Source: JBAXTZ01 sp041666525 (GTDB taxonomy: Bacteria > Bacillota > Negativicutes > JBAXTZ01). Taken from it: DNA of 64,000 nucleotides. The position numbers and the translations under genes are program-made. The notes below the pieces were generated by a model. It did not search any database and was not told the origin of the DNA. It saw nothing but the letters and a program-made list of their open reading frames with translations. Below, piece after piece: positions 35,784 to 43,391 of this stretch; positions within the stretch are counted from its first letter, which is position 1; each line of letters opens with the position of its first letter. Where the stretch lies: assembly GCA_041666525.1 (NCBI GenBank), contig JBAYGT010000005.1, positions 76,025 to 140,024 on the forward strand, written 5' to 3'.

Positions 35784-36776
35784 ATGATTTCAACTAAACA
35801 GTATTTGATAAAATTTAACGACACCGAGTGTGTTCGTATGGAAATATCGCCCACCGATTTTGTTAACATCCAGATTGAATTGGGCAGCACTTATTGGGTC
35901 CAAGTCTTTGGCGAAGGTGAGCGCGGTTATGACCAGTTCGAAAACGTCTGTACTAAATTTGTGAAATCTATTCCGCTAATTTACGATGATGATGCATCCA
36001 CAATTCAGCGGCCATACATGAAAGTTGCCGATGAATACATCTTTTTATCACTTAAAAATATTTATCTGCAACCTACTGGCGAGATTACCGACCGCCAGTT
36101 GTGTTTTTTGCAGGGCAAAAATTATCTCATATCATATTCGGACCGTGAAACAGCCGAATATGGCCAAATATACCGTGATATGAAGGCTGCCAATGACCGG
36201 GAAAAATGGCAGGAAACCGACTATCTGATGTCGCAGGTAATCAATGACTCAGTCGACAACTACTTTGTTGTCGTGCATAATATTGGCCACCGCATTGACG
36301 CATTTGAACACAGTATTGTTGAAGCGGGAACCATAAAGCCCAGTCGCAGTGTCAACAATCTAAAAAAAGACATTTTGAAACTGCGCGGCATCGTATCGCC
36401 AACCCGTGAGGTTATTGCGCGGCTGCTCCGCACCGAAAGCAAGCTCATCAAACGCGAAAACAAAGACTATTTTCAACTGGGTTATGAAGATATTATGTAC
36501 TTTATGGACTCACTGGATATCTACCGCGACATGCTTTCCGGATTGATGGAACTGCATCTGTCCTACATCAATAACCGCACCAACGATATCATGAAATTTT
36601 TGACGATGATATCCACGGTTTTTATTCCACTATCATTCATCACCGGACTATACGGCATGAATTTTGACAACATGATCGGGCTGCATACTGAATACGGCTA
36701 CTTTATTGTCTGTTTTCTTATGATTGCAATACTCTTTGGCTTGCTGGTTTACTTCAAGAAGAAAAGCTGGTTCTGA
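35784..36776 (+). CDS. CorA-family divalent cation transporter
   Basis: A 330-aa protein with a large cytoplasmic N-terminal domain, a long helix (about 190-265) and two C-terminal membrane helices. The selectivity motif YGMNF sits at the end of the first helix. The family carries Mg2+ and in some cases Co2+, Ni2+ or Zn2+. The tail is short and basic (YFKKKSWF), as in other CorA proteins. A GGGGGG stretch five bases upstream supports the ATG. A strong terminator follows, so the gene is monocistronic. Confidence 0.9.
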   Translation: MISTKQYLIKFNDTECVRMEISPTDFVNIQIELGSTYWVQVFGEGERGYDQFENVCTKFVKSIPLIYDDDASTIQRPYMKVADEYIFLSLKNIYLQPTGEITDRQLCFLQGKNYLISYSDRETAEYGQIYRDMKAANDREKWQETDYLMSQVINDSVDNYFVVVHNIGHRIDAFEHSIVEAGTIKPSRSVNNLKKDILKLRGIVSPTREVIARLLRTESKLIKRENKDYFQLGYEDIMYFMDSLDIYRDMLSGLMELHLSYINNRTNDIMKFLTMISTVFIPLSFITGLYGMNFDNMIGLHTEYGYFIVCFLMIAILFGLLVYFKKKSWF

Positions 36777-36780
36777 TTCT

Positions 36781-36806
36781 AACGCCCCGCATTTGCGGGG
36801 CGTTTT
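36781..36806 (+). terminator. Terminator of the CorA gene
   Basis: AACGCCCCGC-ATTT-GCGGGGCGTT followed by TTCTTTT. Confidence 0.9.
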
Positions 36807-36843
36807 CTTTTATTTCTAATCCATTATTAATTTGTAACAGTAT

Positions 36844-36886
36844 TTATCGAATTGTGTAGAGCTTGTCGATAATTGTATGATACAAT
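36844..36886 (+). promoter_or_regulatory. Promoter region with TTATCGA/TCGATAA dyad
   Basis: TTATCGA (36844-36850) and TCGATAA (36866-36872) form an inverted repeat with a 15-bp gap. It overlaps a weak -35 (TTGTGT, 36852) for TATGAT (36876-36881); a TACAAT follows at 36881. It could be a regulator site. The same TATCGA core forms a perfect palindrome at 23302. Confidence 0.35.
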
Positions 36887-36926
36887 TATATCAAAATCCG
36901 GATTCACGGATATAAGGAGAAAGAAC

Positions 36927-37589
36927 ATGAAAAAGACGTTTTCGTTGTTACTAATGGTCGCGTTGCTTTCACTTAGTTTGACCGCTTTTGCCGCAGGTTC
37001 CGATTACCAAAGCTGGGTTGGTATTGGCATAAACTACAATTTTCAACCGGGGATGAACCTGACTAGCACCGATCCCGATACTGGTATTGTTTCGAACGCA
37101 AAGTACAATCCATCGGTCGGGGGCGGTATTGAGGTCGGCTACAAAATGCAAAATTATGGGGTTCGCGCCCGCTACGATTACTATTCTGCTACCGGAAGCA
37201 TGTCCTTTAACAATGTGCCCACGGGGATAAGTATTAGCTCCGGTTCTTTAAGCGGCAACGTCATGGACTACTACGCGCAGGTAATGGGTTTCATGCCGAT
37301 TAACGCGGTAGCCGACTGTTACGTAGGCGTTGGCGTTGGCGGACTTCGCCAAACTGCTACGATTGGCAACACAACTATAACTACAGTAACACCCACTCCA
37401 TCAACAACGACGGTTGCTGGCGAAACCATCACTTCAAACTGTGTGGGAATTCCAATATCAGTGGGCGGCAATTATTTTTTCGCCAAGCAATTTGGAGTCA
37501 ACGTCGATCTTACTTATATGATTTCAACGAACACTAGCAATGTCGCGTCTTATTTCACACCACAAATCGGATTAAAATACACTTTCTAA
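36927..37589 (+). CDS. Outer-membrane beta-barrel protein (OmpA/OMP_b-brl-like size)
   Basis: A 220-aa protein with a signal peptide (cleavage near AFA-AGS), eight or so beta-strand segments (VGIGINYNF, GGGIEVGYKM, VRARYDYY, VGIPISVGGNYFFA) and the outer-membrane insertion signature at the end (IGLKYTF). A Thr/Pro-rich stretch (TTITTVTPTPSTTTVAG) marks an exposed loop. The start at 36927 follows AAGGAG. Flanking terminators show a single-gene unit. The function is unknown. Confidence 0.78.
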   Translation: MKKTFSLLLMVALLSLSLTAFAAGSDYQSWVGIGINYNFQPGMNLTSTDPDTGIVSNAKYNPSVGGGIEVGYKMQNYGVRARYDYYSATGSMSFNNVPTGISISSGSLSGNVMDYYAQVMGFMPINAVADCYVGVGVGGLRQTATIGNTTITTVTPTPSTTTVAGETITSNCVGIPISVGGNYFFAKQFGVNVDLTYMISTNTSNVASYFTPQIGLKYTF

Positions 37590-37627
37590 AACAACCTGTT
37601 GAGCGAATTTGCAAATATCCAATTTTA

Positions 37628-37655
37628 GCGCCCCGCAGTTCGCGGGGCGTATTTT
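37628..37655. terminator. Bidirectional terminator between convergent genes
   Basis: CGCCCCGC-AGTTC-GCGGGGCG with T-rich flanks on both sides (TATTTTAATT on plus, TAAAATT on minus). Confidence 0.85.
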
Positions 37656-38931
37656 AATTGTACTCCAACGTAATCTTCAAATGCCTAACGTTCAACGTCG
37701 GACTATCCGTGTATAGAAATTTACAGCCAATACTCTGGATTAGCGTAACGCTTTCTGCTGCCTGATTAAAGGCATTGTTCAAATCGTAGCCTATCTTATC
37801 GGTATTCATCAAATCAACCGTAAGCATCGTTTCGTGGGCCGACAACGCCGCAGCAATTGTTTTTTGCAGTTCTTGCTGATTGATTATTTTTCGATAACTA
37901 TTCCCAAATTTGTCTTTTGTGTTATAACCAAGATTATAGAATGAATATTGCATAGTGCCTGCCCGCGGATAATCGCTTGAGTACCAGCGATGGTCGCGGG
38001 CAATGATTTTATCCGACAGATTGAAATAATCGTGACTGACTATTCCCAGTTCCGATGCATTACCAACCGGATCATCATAAGTACAATCGAGATGACAATA
38101 CATATTTTGAATTTTCACCAGATTCCAGGCATGCGCTTCACCGTTTTTGCCATAGCCGCTAATAATCATTGCCGGTACACCGGTCATGCCAAGCAACCGG
38201 GACGCCGCCTCGGCATAGCCCTCGCAAACCGCCGTGCCGTTTACGAACACCCCATATTCCGTATAATCTACTGCCGGAATAGTATCGTTATTATAATTCA
38301 GTTCATCATAATGGGTGTTATTAACGACATAGTCATGGATAGCCAACTCCAGCTCATAGTCATGCATCCCGGTTTTGGCAAGACTGTTCGCTATTTGCCG
38401 TGCCCGAAAACCCACCGCATTCTGCATCTTCACCAAATTATCTTTGGAAAATTTATATTGAAAAGTTAATTCGATTGTGGTGTCGTATTGTGAAGTAGTC
38501 GTTTTTATTTGTGACTGTTTATACCCAAAAGTCAACGATGGATAGGCATCACAAACTTCTTTGACAATATCGCCGCTATAATTTTGTGCATTTGAATCAT
38601 TAATTGTCAGTGTCAAATTGGTTGCAAAGTTTTTGAGTGCGAATTTAACGCTTTCATAATAATCGTTATAGTTGTTAATGTCAGTCGGCGGTTGTTTGCT
38701 GATGGAAAAGTTTTCCCTGCGAACAAACCGTCCGTTTTTATCAAATAGTGTCAACCAATATTCACCGTCGCTATCAATCGCGGTTCCACTAACAATCGCC
38801 TGCGCCATCGCGTAATCACGACTGAGCAGCCCTCTGGCTTCGCTGAATTCTACCCGTTTCGCATTAGTTACACAATTCACGGCAATCAACAGGATTAACC
38901 CCAAGCAGAAAATGCGCAAATACAATCTCAC
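37654..38931 (-). CDS. Exported transglutaminase-like (cysteine protease fold) protein
   Basis: A 425-aa protein with an N-terminal hydrophobic signal (YLRIFCLGLILLIA). Residues about 215-310 hold the transglutaminase-like core with its triad: Cys in GTAVCEGYAEAA, His in GEAHAWNLV, Asp in HLDCTYDDP. Such bacterial domains act as proteases or as peptide-binding, peptidoglycan-linked proteins; the substrate is unknown. Two starts are possible. ATG 38937 touches the ribosome site GAAAGGA. GTG 38931 is six bases downstream of it and is preferred. The gene lies 28 bp from the upstream ROK kinase gene on the same strand, so they may be one unit. Confidence 0.8.
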   Translation of the reverse strand: MRLYLRIFCLGLILLIAVNCVTNAKRVEFSEARGLLSRDYAMAQAIVSGTAIDSDGEYWLTLFDKNGRFVRRENFSISKQPPTDINNYNDYYESVKFALKNFATNLTLTINDSNAQNYSGDIVKEVCDAYPSLTFGYKQSQIKTTTSQYDTTIELTFQYKFSKDNLVKMQNAVGFRARQIANSLAKTGMHDYELELAIHDYVVNNTHYDELNYNNDTIPAVDYTEYGVFVNGTAVCEGYAEAASRLLGMTGVPAMIISGYGKNGEAHAWNLVKIQNMYCHLDCTYDDPVGNASELGIVSHDYFNLSDKIIARDHRWYSSDYPRAGTMQYSFYNLGYNTKDKFGNSYRKIINQQELQKTIAAALSAHETMLTVDLMNTDKIGYDLNNAFNQAAESVTLIQSIGCKFLYTDSPTLNVRHLKITLEYN

Positions 38932-38958
38932 AAGCATTCCTTTCTTCCCGCGAAATTT

Positions 38959-39813
38959 TCAGCTCAATGCCGAATTTCGCGCCAACCAACACGCCCCGCG
39001 TAGCGCTGTATCGTAACCAAACCGCGACAATTTGATTTTTGGAACGGCGACTATTTTTAAACCATCCCGCATATATTCGGCGGCGGCATTTAAGAAATCA
39101 CTGCCACCACCAACTGCAACGCCGCCGCCCAGAACAATAAGTTCCGGCGACAGCAACGCCGCAATATTACGCAAGCCTTGACCAAAATTATACGCTACTT
39201 CATCCCATTCAAACCGGGTTAGCTCTTCGGCCGGTTTCAAGTATATCCTCCGGATGCCGCTGCCCGATACCAAAGCTTCCAGACAGGCTCCGGCACCGCA
39301 GTCGCAAATTACCCGTTCCGGATGCCGCAATCGAAAATCAACACTCTGATGGCCGATTTCCGGATGGCCTTTACCTTGATATATTTTCCCGTCAATTAAA
39401 AATCCGCCGCCCATCCCGGTGCTAAGCGTAATATACAAAAACGTCCGCTCACTGTAGCCACCCAGATGATATTCGCCCAACGCCGCCACATTAGTATCAA
39501 CATCCACGGCGAACCGGCAACTCCAGCGACTCTCCATAATGCTTTTGAGCGGTACCGATCGCCACTCAGGTTGATGTAATGGTGACACTTCGCCGGTAGT
39601 TGGATTAAGCGGCCCGCCACAGGCGGCACCAATACCAAGCAGTTCACCGCCCGCTGATAATTCAGTTATCAGCGAATGCAGCAACTGTAATCCTGTGTCA
39701 AAATCTTCCGGAGTATCCGCCCGTAGCCGCTGTAATTCATTTCCTTGCTCGTCGGTCGCTGCGGCCATGGTTTTCGTGCCGCCGATGTCCAAACCAATGT
39801 AAATTTTTTTCAC
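38959..39813 (-). CDS. ROK-family sugar kinase (glucokinase-like)
   Basis: A 284-aa kinase with the ATP-binding DIGGTKT, the catalytic-region VDVDTNVAALGE, the ROK signature (TLSTGMGGGFLIDG, then GHPEIGH) and the zinc-binding CDCGAGACLEAL, which marks enzymatic ROK kinases rather than repressors. No DNA-binding domain is fused. It probably phosphorylates glucose or an amino sugar. It starts with GTG, supported by AAGGAG nine bases upstream. Confidence 0.88.
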   Translation of the reverse strand: MKKIYIGLDIGGTKTMAAATDEQGNELQRLRADTPEDFDTGLQLLHSLITELSAGGELLGIGAACGGPLNPTTGEVSPLHQPEWRSVPLKSIMESRWSCRFAVDVDTNVAALGEYHLGGYSERTFLYITLSTGMGGGFLIDGKIYQGKGHPEIGHQSVDFRLRHPERVICDCGAGACLEALVSGSGIRRIYLKPAEELTRFEWDEVAYNFGQGLRNIAALLSPELIVLGGGVAVGGGSDFLNAAAEYMRDGLKIVAVPKIKLSRFGYDTALRGACWLARNSALS

Positions 39814-39896
39814 AAATTACTCCTTGATTTGTATTGGTAATTATTAATTCGCCACAAATTTTGTTTTTCCTGCAAGAGTTCTGCTGTGGTATTTAT

Positions 39897-39925
39897 TGCC
39901 TAATACCGGCAATGATGCTAAAATT
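39897..39925 (+). promoter_or_regulatory. Promoter of the trpS gene
   Basis: TTGCCT, 17 bp, TAAAAT, ending 27 bp before the ATG. The short leader leaves no room for a T-box. Confidence 0.5.
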
Positions 39926-39952
39926 TATCATTATCTGTTTTGAGAGGCTGTT

Positions 39953-40939
39953 ATGAAAAAACGAATTTTGACTGGTGACCGGCCTACGGGCAAACTTCAC
40001 CTTGGACACTATGTTGGCAGTTTAGAAAACCGGGTTAACCTGCAGCATGAATTTGAATCATATATTATGGTCGCCGACGTACAAGCGTTGACCACTCATT
40101 TTGCCACACCGGAAGTATTGCGTGATCATATCTATCAAGTAGTCTTGGACTATCTGGCAGTTGGTATTGATCCAAACACCGCAACCATCCTGTTGCAATC
40201 ACTTATTCCGGAAATTGCCGAACTAACGATTTTTTATTCAATGTTTGTAACTGTCAATTCATTGCGGCATAATCCGACAACCAAACAAGAAATTGAAGAA
40301 AAAGGCTTACAGGAATTATATTATGGATTCTTAGGCTATCCGGTCAGCCAGGCTGCCGATATCACAATTTTCAAGGCCCAGTGCGTACCGGTTGGCATTG
40401 ACCAAGTACCGCATATCGAACAGACCCGCCGCATTGCCCGGCGCTTTAACGAACTATACAAACCGGTGCTGGTCGAACCGCAAGCCCTGCTCAGTGCGGT
40501 AAATAAATTGCCGGGGCTAGACGGCAAAGCAAAAATGAGCAAGTCGCTTAATAATTGCATCTATATTAGTGACTCCAGCGAAGAAATCCTCGCCAAAGTC
40601 AAGACCGCGGTCACTGATCCCAAACGCATTCACAAAACCGACCCCGGGCATCCGGATATTTGTATCGTTTTTGCTTATCATAAAGCTTTCAACAGCGCTG
40701 CCGTTTCTGAAATTGAAAGCAACTGTAAAGCCGGGTGTATTGGTTGCATGGACTGCAAAAAACTTTTGGCGGCCAAACTCGCTGAGAAGTTCAACCCGAT
40801 GCGCGAGCGGCGGTTGCAATACGAAGCCACACCGGAACGGGTATGGGAAATTCTGCACAGCGGTACGGAAAAAGCCCGCAAGTTGGCAATCGAAACAATA
40901 CGCGAAGTACGCGATGCGATGGGGCTGGTTACTTTTTAA
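39953..40939 (+). CDS. trpS: Tryptophanyl-tRNA synthetase
   Basis: A 328-aa class I synthetase that charges tRNA-Trp. The HIGH motif is HLGH (residues 16-19) and the KMSKS loop is present as KMSKS. Near the C-terminus four cysteines are spaced C-x20-C-x6-C-x2-C, counting DIC, ESNC, IGC and MDC. This closely resembles the [4Fe-4S] site of the Thermotoga-type TrpRS (C-x22-C-x6-C-x2-C). An iron-sulfur cluster near the anticodon-binding region is therefore likely. It is a single gene with its own promoter and a strong terminator. Confidence 0.93.
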   Translation: MKKRILTGDRPTGKLHLGHYVGSLENRVNLQHEFESYIMVADVQALTTHFATPEVLRDHIYQVVLDYLAVGIDPNTATILLQSLIPEIAELTIFYSMFVTVNSLRHNPTTKQEIEEKGLQELYYGFLGYPVSQAADITIFKAQCVPVGIDQVPHIEQTRRIARRFNELYKPVLVEPQALLSAVNKLPGLDGKAKMSKSLNNCIYISDSSEEILAKVKTAVTDPKRIHKTDPGHPDICIVFAYHKAFNSAAVSEIESNCKAGCIGCMDCKKLLAAKLAEKFNPMRERRLQYEATPERVWEILHSGTEKARKLAIETIREVRDAMGLVTF

Positions 40940-40943
40940 ATAC

Positions 40944-40998
40944 AAAAAACAAATCTCCTGACGTTCAGATTATCTGAATATCAGGAGATTTGTTTTTT
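40944..40998. terminator. Long bidirectional terminator
   Basis: An 18-bp perfect stem (AAAAAACAAATCTCCTGA and its complement) encloses a second stem TTCAGA-TTA-TCTGAA. It ends the trpS transcript on the plus strand and the efflux operon on the minus strand. Confidence 0.92.
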
Positions 40999-42274
40999 AT
41001 TTCTCGCTGCCGATTGCTCCCAGCACTCCGTAGGACGCGCTAACCGTTCCGTAAAGTGCCTTGTTGTAATAAACCTTGGCATCGAACAGTTTTTTCTGAG
41101 CATCAAAAAAAGTTAGATTGTCGCTCTTGCCCAACACATAACTTTCTTGGGCAATATCATAGGCTTCCTGGGCATATGCCAACCCGTCTCTGGCCACTAC
41201 CAACGCTTGGCTGGCATCACTTAAGTTATCATAACTTTGTTTAATCTCAGCATAGGCCTGGGCTTTGATAACTTCAAGCTGCTTTTTGTCATTATCCCGC
41301 GCTATTTGCGCGGCCTGAACTGCCGCCCGCGTCGCACCGCCGTCAGAAAACGCATAGTTGAGTGTACCGCCAATGCTCCAGGCATATTTGTTCGGATCGA
41401 CATAACTGATATTTGTATCGCTGGTGCCGGCAGTTGCATTCAGACTTAACGACGGCCACCAGCCGGAATTTGCTGCTTGGATCGCGTAACTATCCGCTTG
41501 TAAGTTAACCGTACCTTGTCGAATATCCGGGCGAGTGTTCTGATAATCAGCAAGCGCCCGGTCCCTCGACGGTGTATCTAATGCTTTTGTAACATCATTC
41601 AGCTTGACCTGTACCGCATCCGACAGGCCGATTTGAATTTTCAGTTCAGTGGTCTTTTTGGACAAAGTATTTTCTGCTTTAATTAAATCCAGTTTGGCTT
41701 GTGATAATTGACTGATCGATTGCAGCAATGTCAATCGCGAGACTCTGCCCACATCATACTGATTGTGCACAAACTCCTCATGGGCTTGCAAATTTTTGAC
41801 ATTCTCACGATTGGCCTCAACATCACCCTTGGCATTTAAGCAATCCAAATAAGCAACCGATGTAGCTACCCGCGCTTGACGAATAGCATCATTTAGCCCG
41901 AAACCTGCAGCTACATAACCAGCAGTTGCAGCATCAATGTTGGCTTGATTTTCAAACCCAGTGAACAACGGATAGGCTGCTGTTATTGAATTTGAATACA
42001 GCGGATTATTTGTCGGAGTTTGCGCGTTCGCTTTGAATGGCGTCGCGGACAACTGCAATCCCAACGTTGGATTATCCGCCGTGGATTTGACCCAAATATT
42101 CGTTTTTGCCGCATCAAACGCGCCCTGGGCAGTAATAACCGCCGGACTTTGACTAAACGACATATTGAGTGCTTGCTCAAGTGTAAGCGTAATACTGCTA
42201 ACCTCGTTATCGGCAAAAGCCAAACTGCCGCACAACACCAAGGCCGCAATAGTAGTTGTTATTAATCGTTTCAT
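40997..42274 (-). CDS. TolC-family outer-membrane efflux protein
   Basis: A 425-aa protein with a signal peptide (cleavage near AFA-DNE) and two OEP repeats of long helices with beta-strand pairs: ITLTLEQALNMSF at the start, and the second repeat near residue 240 (NTRPDIRQGTVNLQADSY). It forms the outer-membrane exit duct for the efflux pump encoded just upstream (adaptor, permease, ATPase). GAGGCGC precedes the ATG. It could also serve the type I exporter at 1-3.2 kb, as TolC proteins often do; this is inference. Confidence 0.9.
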   Translation of the reverse strand: MKRLITTTIAALVLCGSLAFADNEVSSITLTLEQALNMSFSQSPAVITAQGAFDAAKTNIWVKSTADNPTLGLQLSATPFKANAQTPTNNPLYSNSITAAYPLFTGFENQANIDAATAGYVAAGFGLNDAIRQARVATSVAYLDCLNAKGDVEANRENVKNLQAHEEFVHNQYDVGRVSRLTLLQSISQLSQAKLDLIKAENTLSKKTTELKIQIGLSDAVQVKLNDVTKALDTPSRDRALADYQNTRPDIRQGTVNLQADSYAIQAANSGWWPSLSLNATAGTSDTNISYVDPNKYAWSIGGTLNYAFSDGGATRAAVQAAQIARDNDKKQLEVIKAQAYAEIKQSYDNLSDASQALVVARDGLAYAQEAYDIAQESYVLGKSDNLTFFDAQKKLFDAKVYYNKALYGTVSASYGVLGAIGSEK

Positions 42275-42301
42275 AGCGCCTCACAACAAAATTGATAGTT
42301 A

Positions 42302-43375
42302 TTAACTGGGATCAATCGTCACTGAACATTTCATATTCCATTTGATTTTGGGATTGTTTTCGGCAATATCTACCAGTACTGTATAGGTCATATCACCATT
42401 TTTATTTTCACCATACGGCCTGATTGACGCCACCACCCCGTTTAGCTTCAAATCCGGCAACGCGTCAATAGTAATAACGGCGTTCGCCCCCACTCTTACT
42501 TTGGCAATATCCATTTCGCTCAAATCACTGGTCTGTGCCTGCCATTTTGAAGTATCGGCAAACTGCAATGAAGTGGACGTATCGGTAGAAGATGAATTGA
42601 GTGCATCGCCACCAGAACCCGAACGGTTGGCAAATTCGCCTTCGTGAAATTTTAGATAGGCCACCATCCCGTCAAAGGGCGCCCGTAATTGTAAATCACT
42701 CAATTTCCCCTGGGCATTGTTTAAATCAGTCTGCGCCGCATAAACATCGGACTTCAAACTTTCAACCTCTTCCGGACGTGAACCGGTCTGCGCCATGATT
42801 AAATCCTGTTTAGCACTTTCCAGTGCGCTTTCAGCATTAGCAAGGTTCGCGCGGGTAACATCCATATCCGCCGGTGACAAACCACCCTTGGCAAATAACG
42901 TTGATGACCGCTCAAAATCGGTTTTGGAATTGTCGTAGCCGACCTGATTTTTGCGCAATAACGCTTGCTTTTGCGCTATAATCTGCGGACGCTCACCGGC
43001 CCGGGCAATCTCCAGCGCGGCCTGCGCTTTGCGGAGCTTGGCGGCACAAGTAGCAGCTACCGCCAACTGATCGCGATTATCCAGTTGCACCATCAAAGTA
43101 CCCGCCAACACCCGCTGGCCTTCTTTGACATAAATTTTTTGAATCAAACCGCTGCCGGCAAAAGTCAGCGCCGTATAACGAATTGGCACAACCGTTCCGG
43201 TCGCAACAATTTTTTTGTCGGCTTTTACCGGATTAGCCACTACCGGTGCGGCCGCTTTTTTGCCAAAGATTGCGTATCCGCCCCAACCGACAGCAATCAG
43301 CGCCGCGACAATGACAATAATTATAATCCGTTGTTTCTTTTTGGTAGCTGTTTTGAACTTAGTGATAAGACTCAT
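42302..43375 (-). CDS. Periplasmic adaptor (RND/MacA-like membrane-fusion protein)
   Basis: A 357-aa protein with one N-terminal membrane helix (IIIIVIVAALIAVGWGGYAIF), split lipoyl halves (VKEGQRVLAGTLMVQLD and LRAPFDGMVAYLKFHEGE) around a helical hairpin, and a beta-barrel domain. It joins the MacB-like permease to the TolC-type channel. ATG 43375 has GGAGGAGC directly upstream; the longer in-frame start lies inside the preceding gene. Confidence 0.9.
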   Translation of the reverse strand: MSLITKFKTATKKKQRIIIIVIVAALIAVGWGGYAIFGKKAAAPVVANPVKADKKIVATGTVVPIRYTALTFAGSGLIQKIYVKEGQRVLAGTLMVQLDNRDQLAVAATCAAKLRKAQAALEIARAGERPQIIAQKQALLRKNQVGYDNSKTDFERSSTLFAKGGLSPADMDVTRANLANAESALESAKQDLIMAQTGSRPEEVESLKSDVYAAQTDLNNAQGKLSDLQLRAPFDGMVAYLKFHEGEFANRSGSGGDALNSSSTDTSTSLQFADTSKWQAQTSDLSEMDIAKVRVGANAVITIDALPDLKLNGVVASIRPYGENKNGDMTYTVLVDIAENNPKIKWNMKCSVTIDPS

Positions 43376-43391
43376 AGCTCCTCCTGCTTTA

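Noticed and set aside
39830..39952. T-box leader for trpS.
   Set aside because: The leader is about 27 bases from the predicted promoter and lacks the T-box sequence and a leader terminator.
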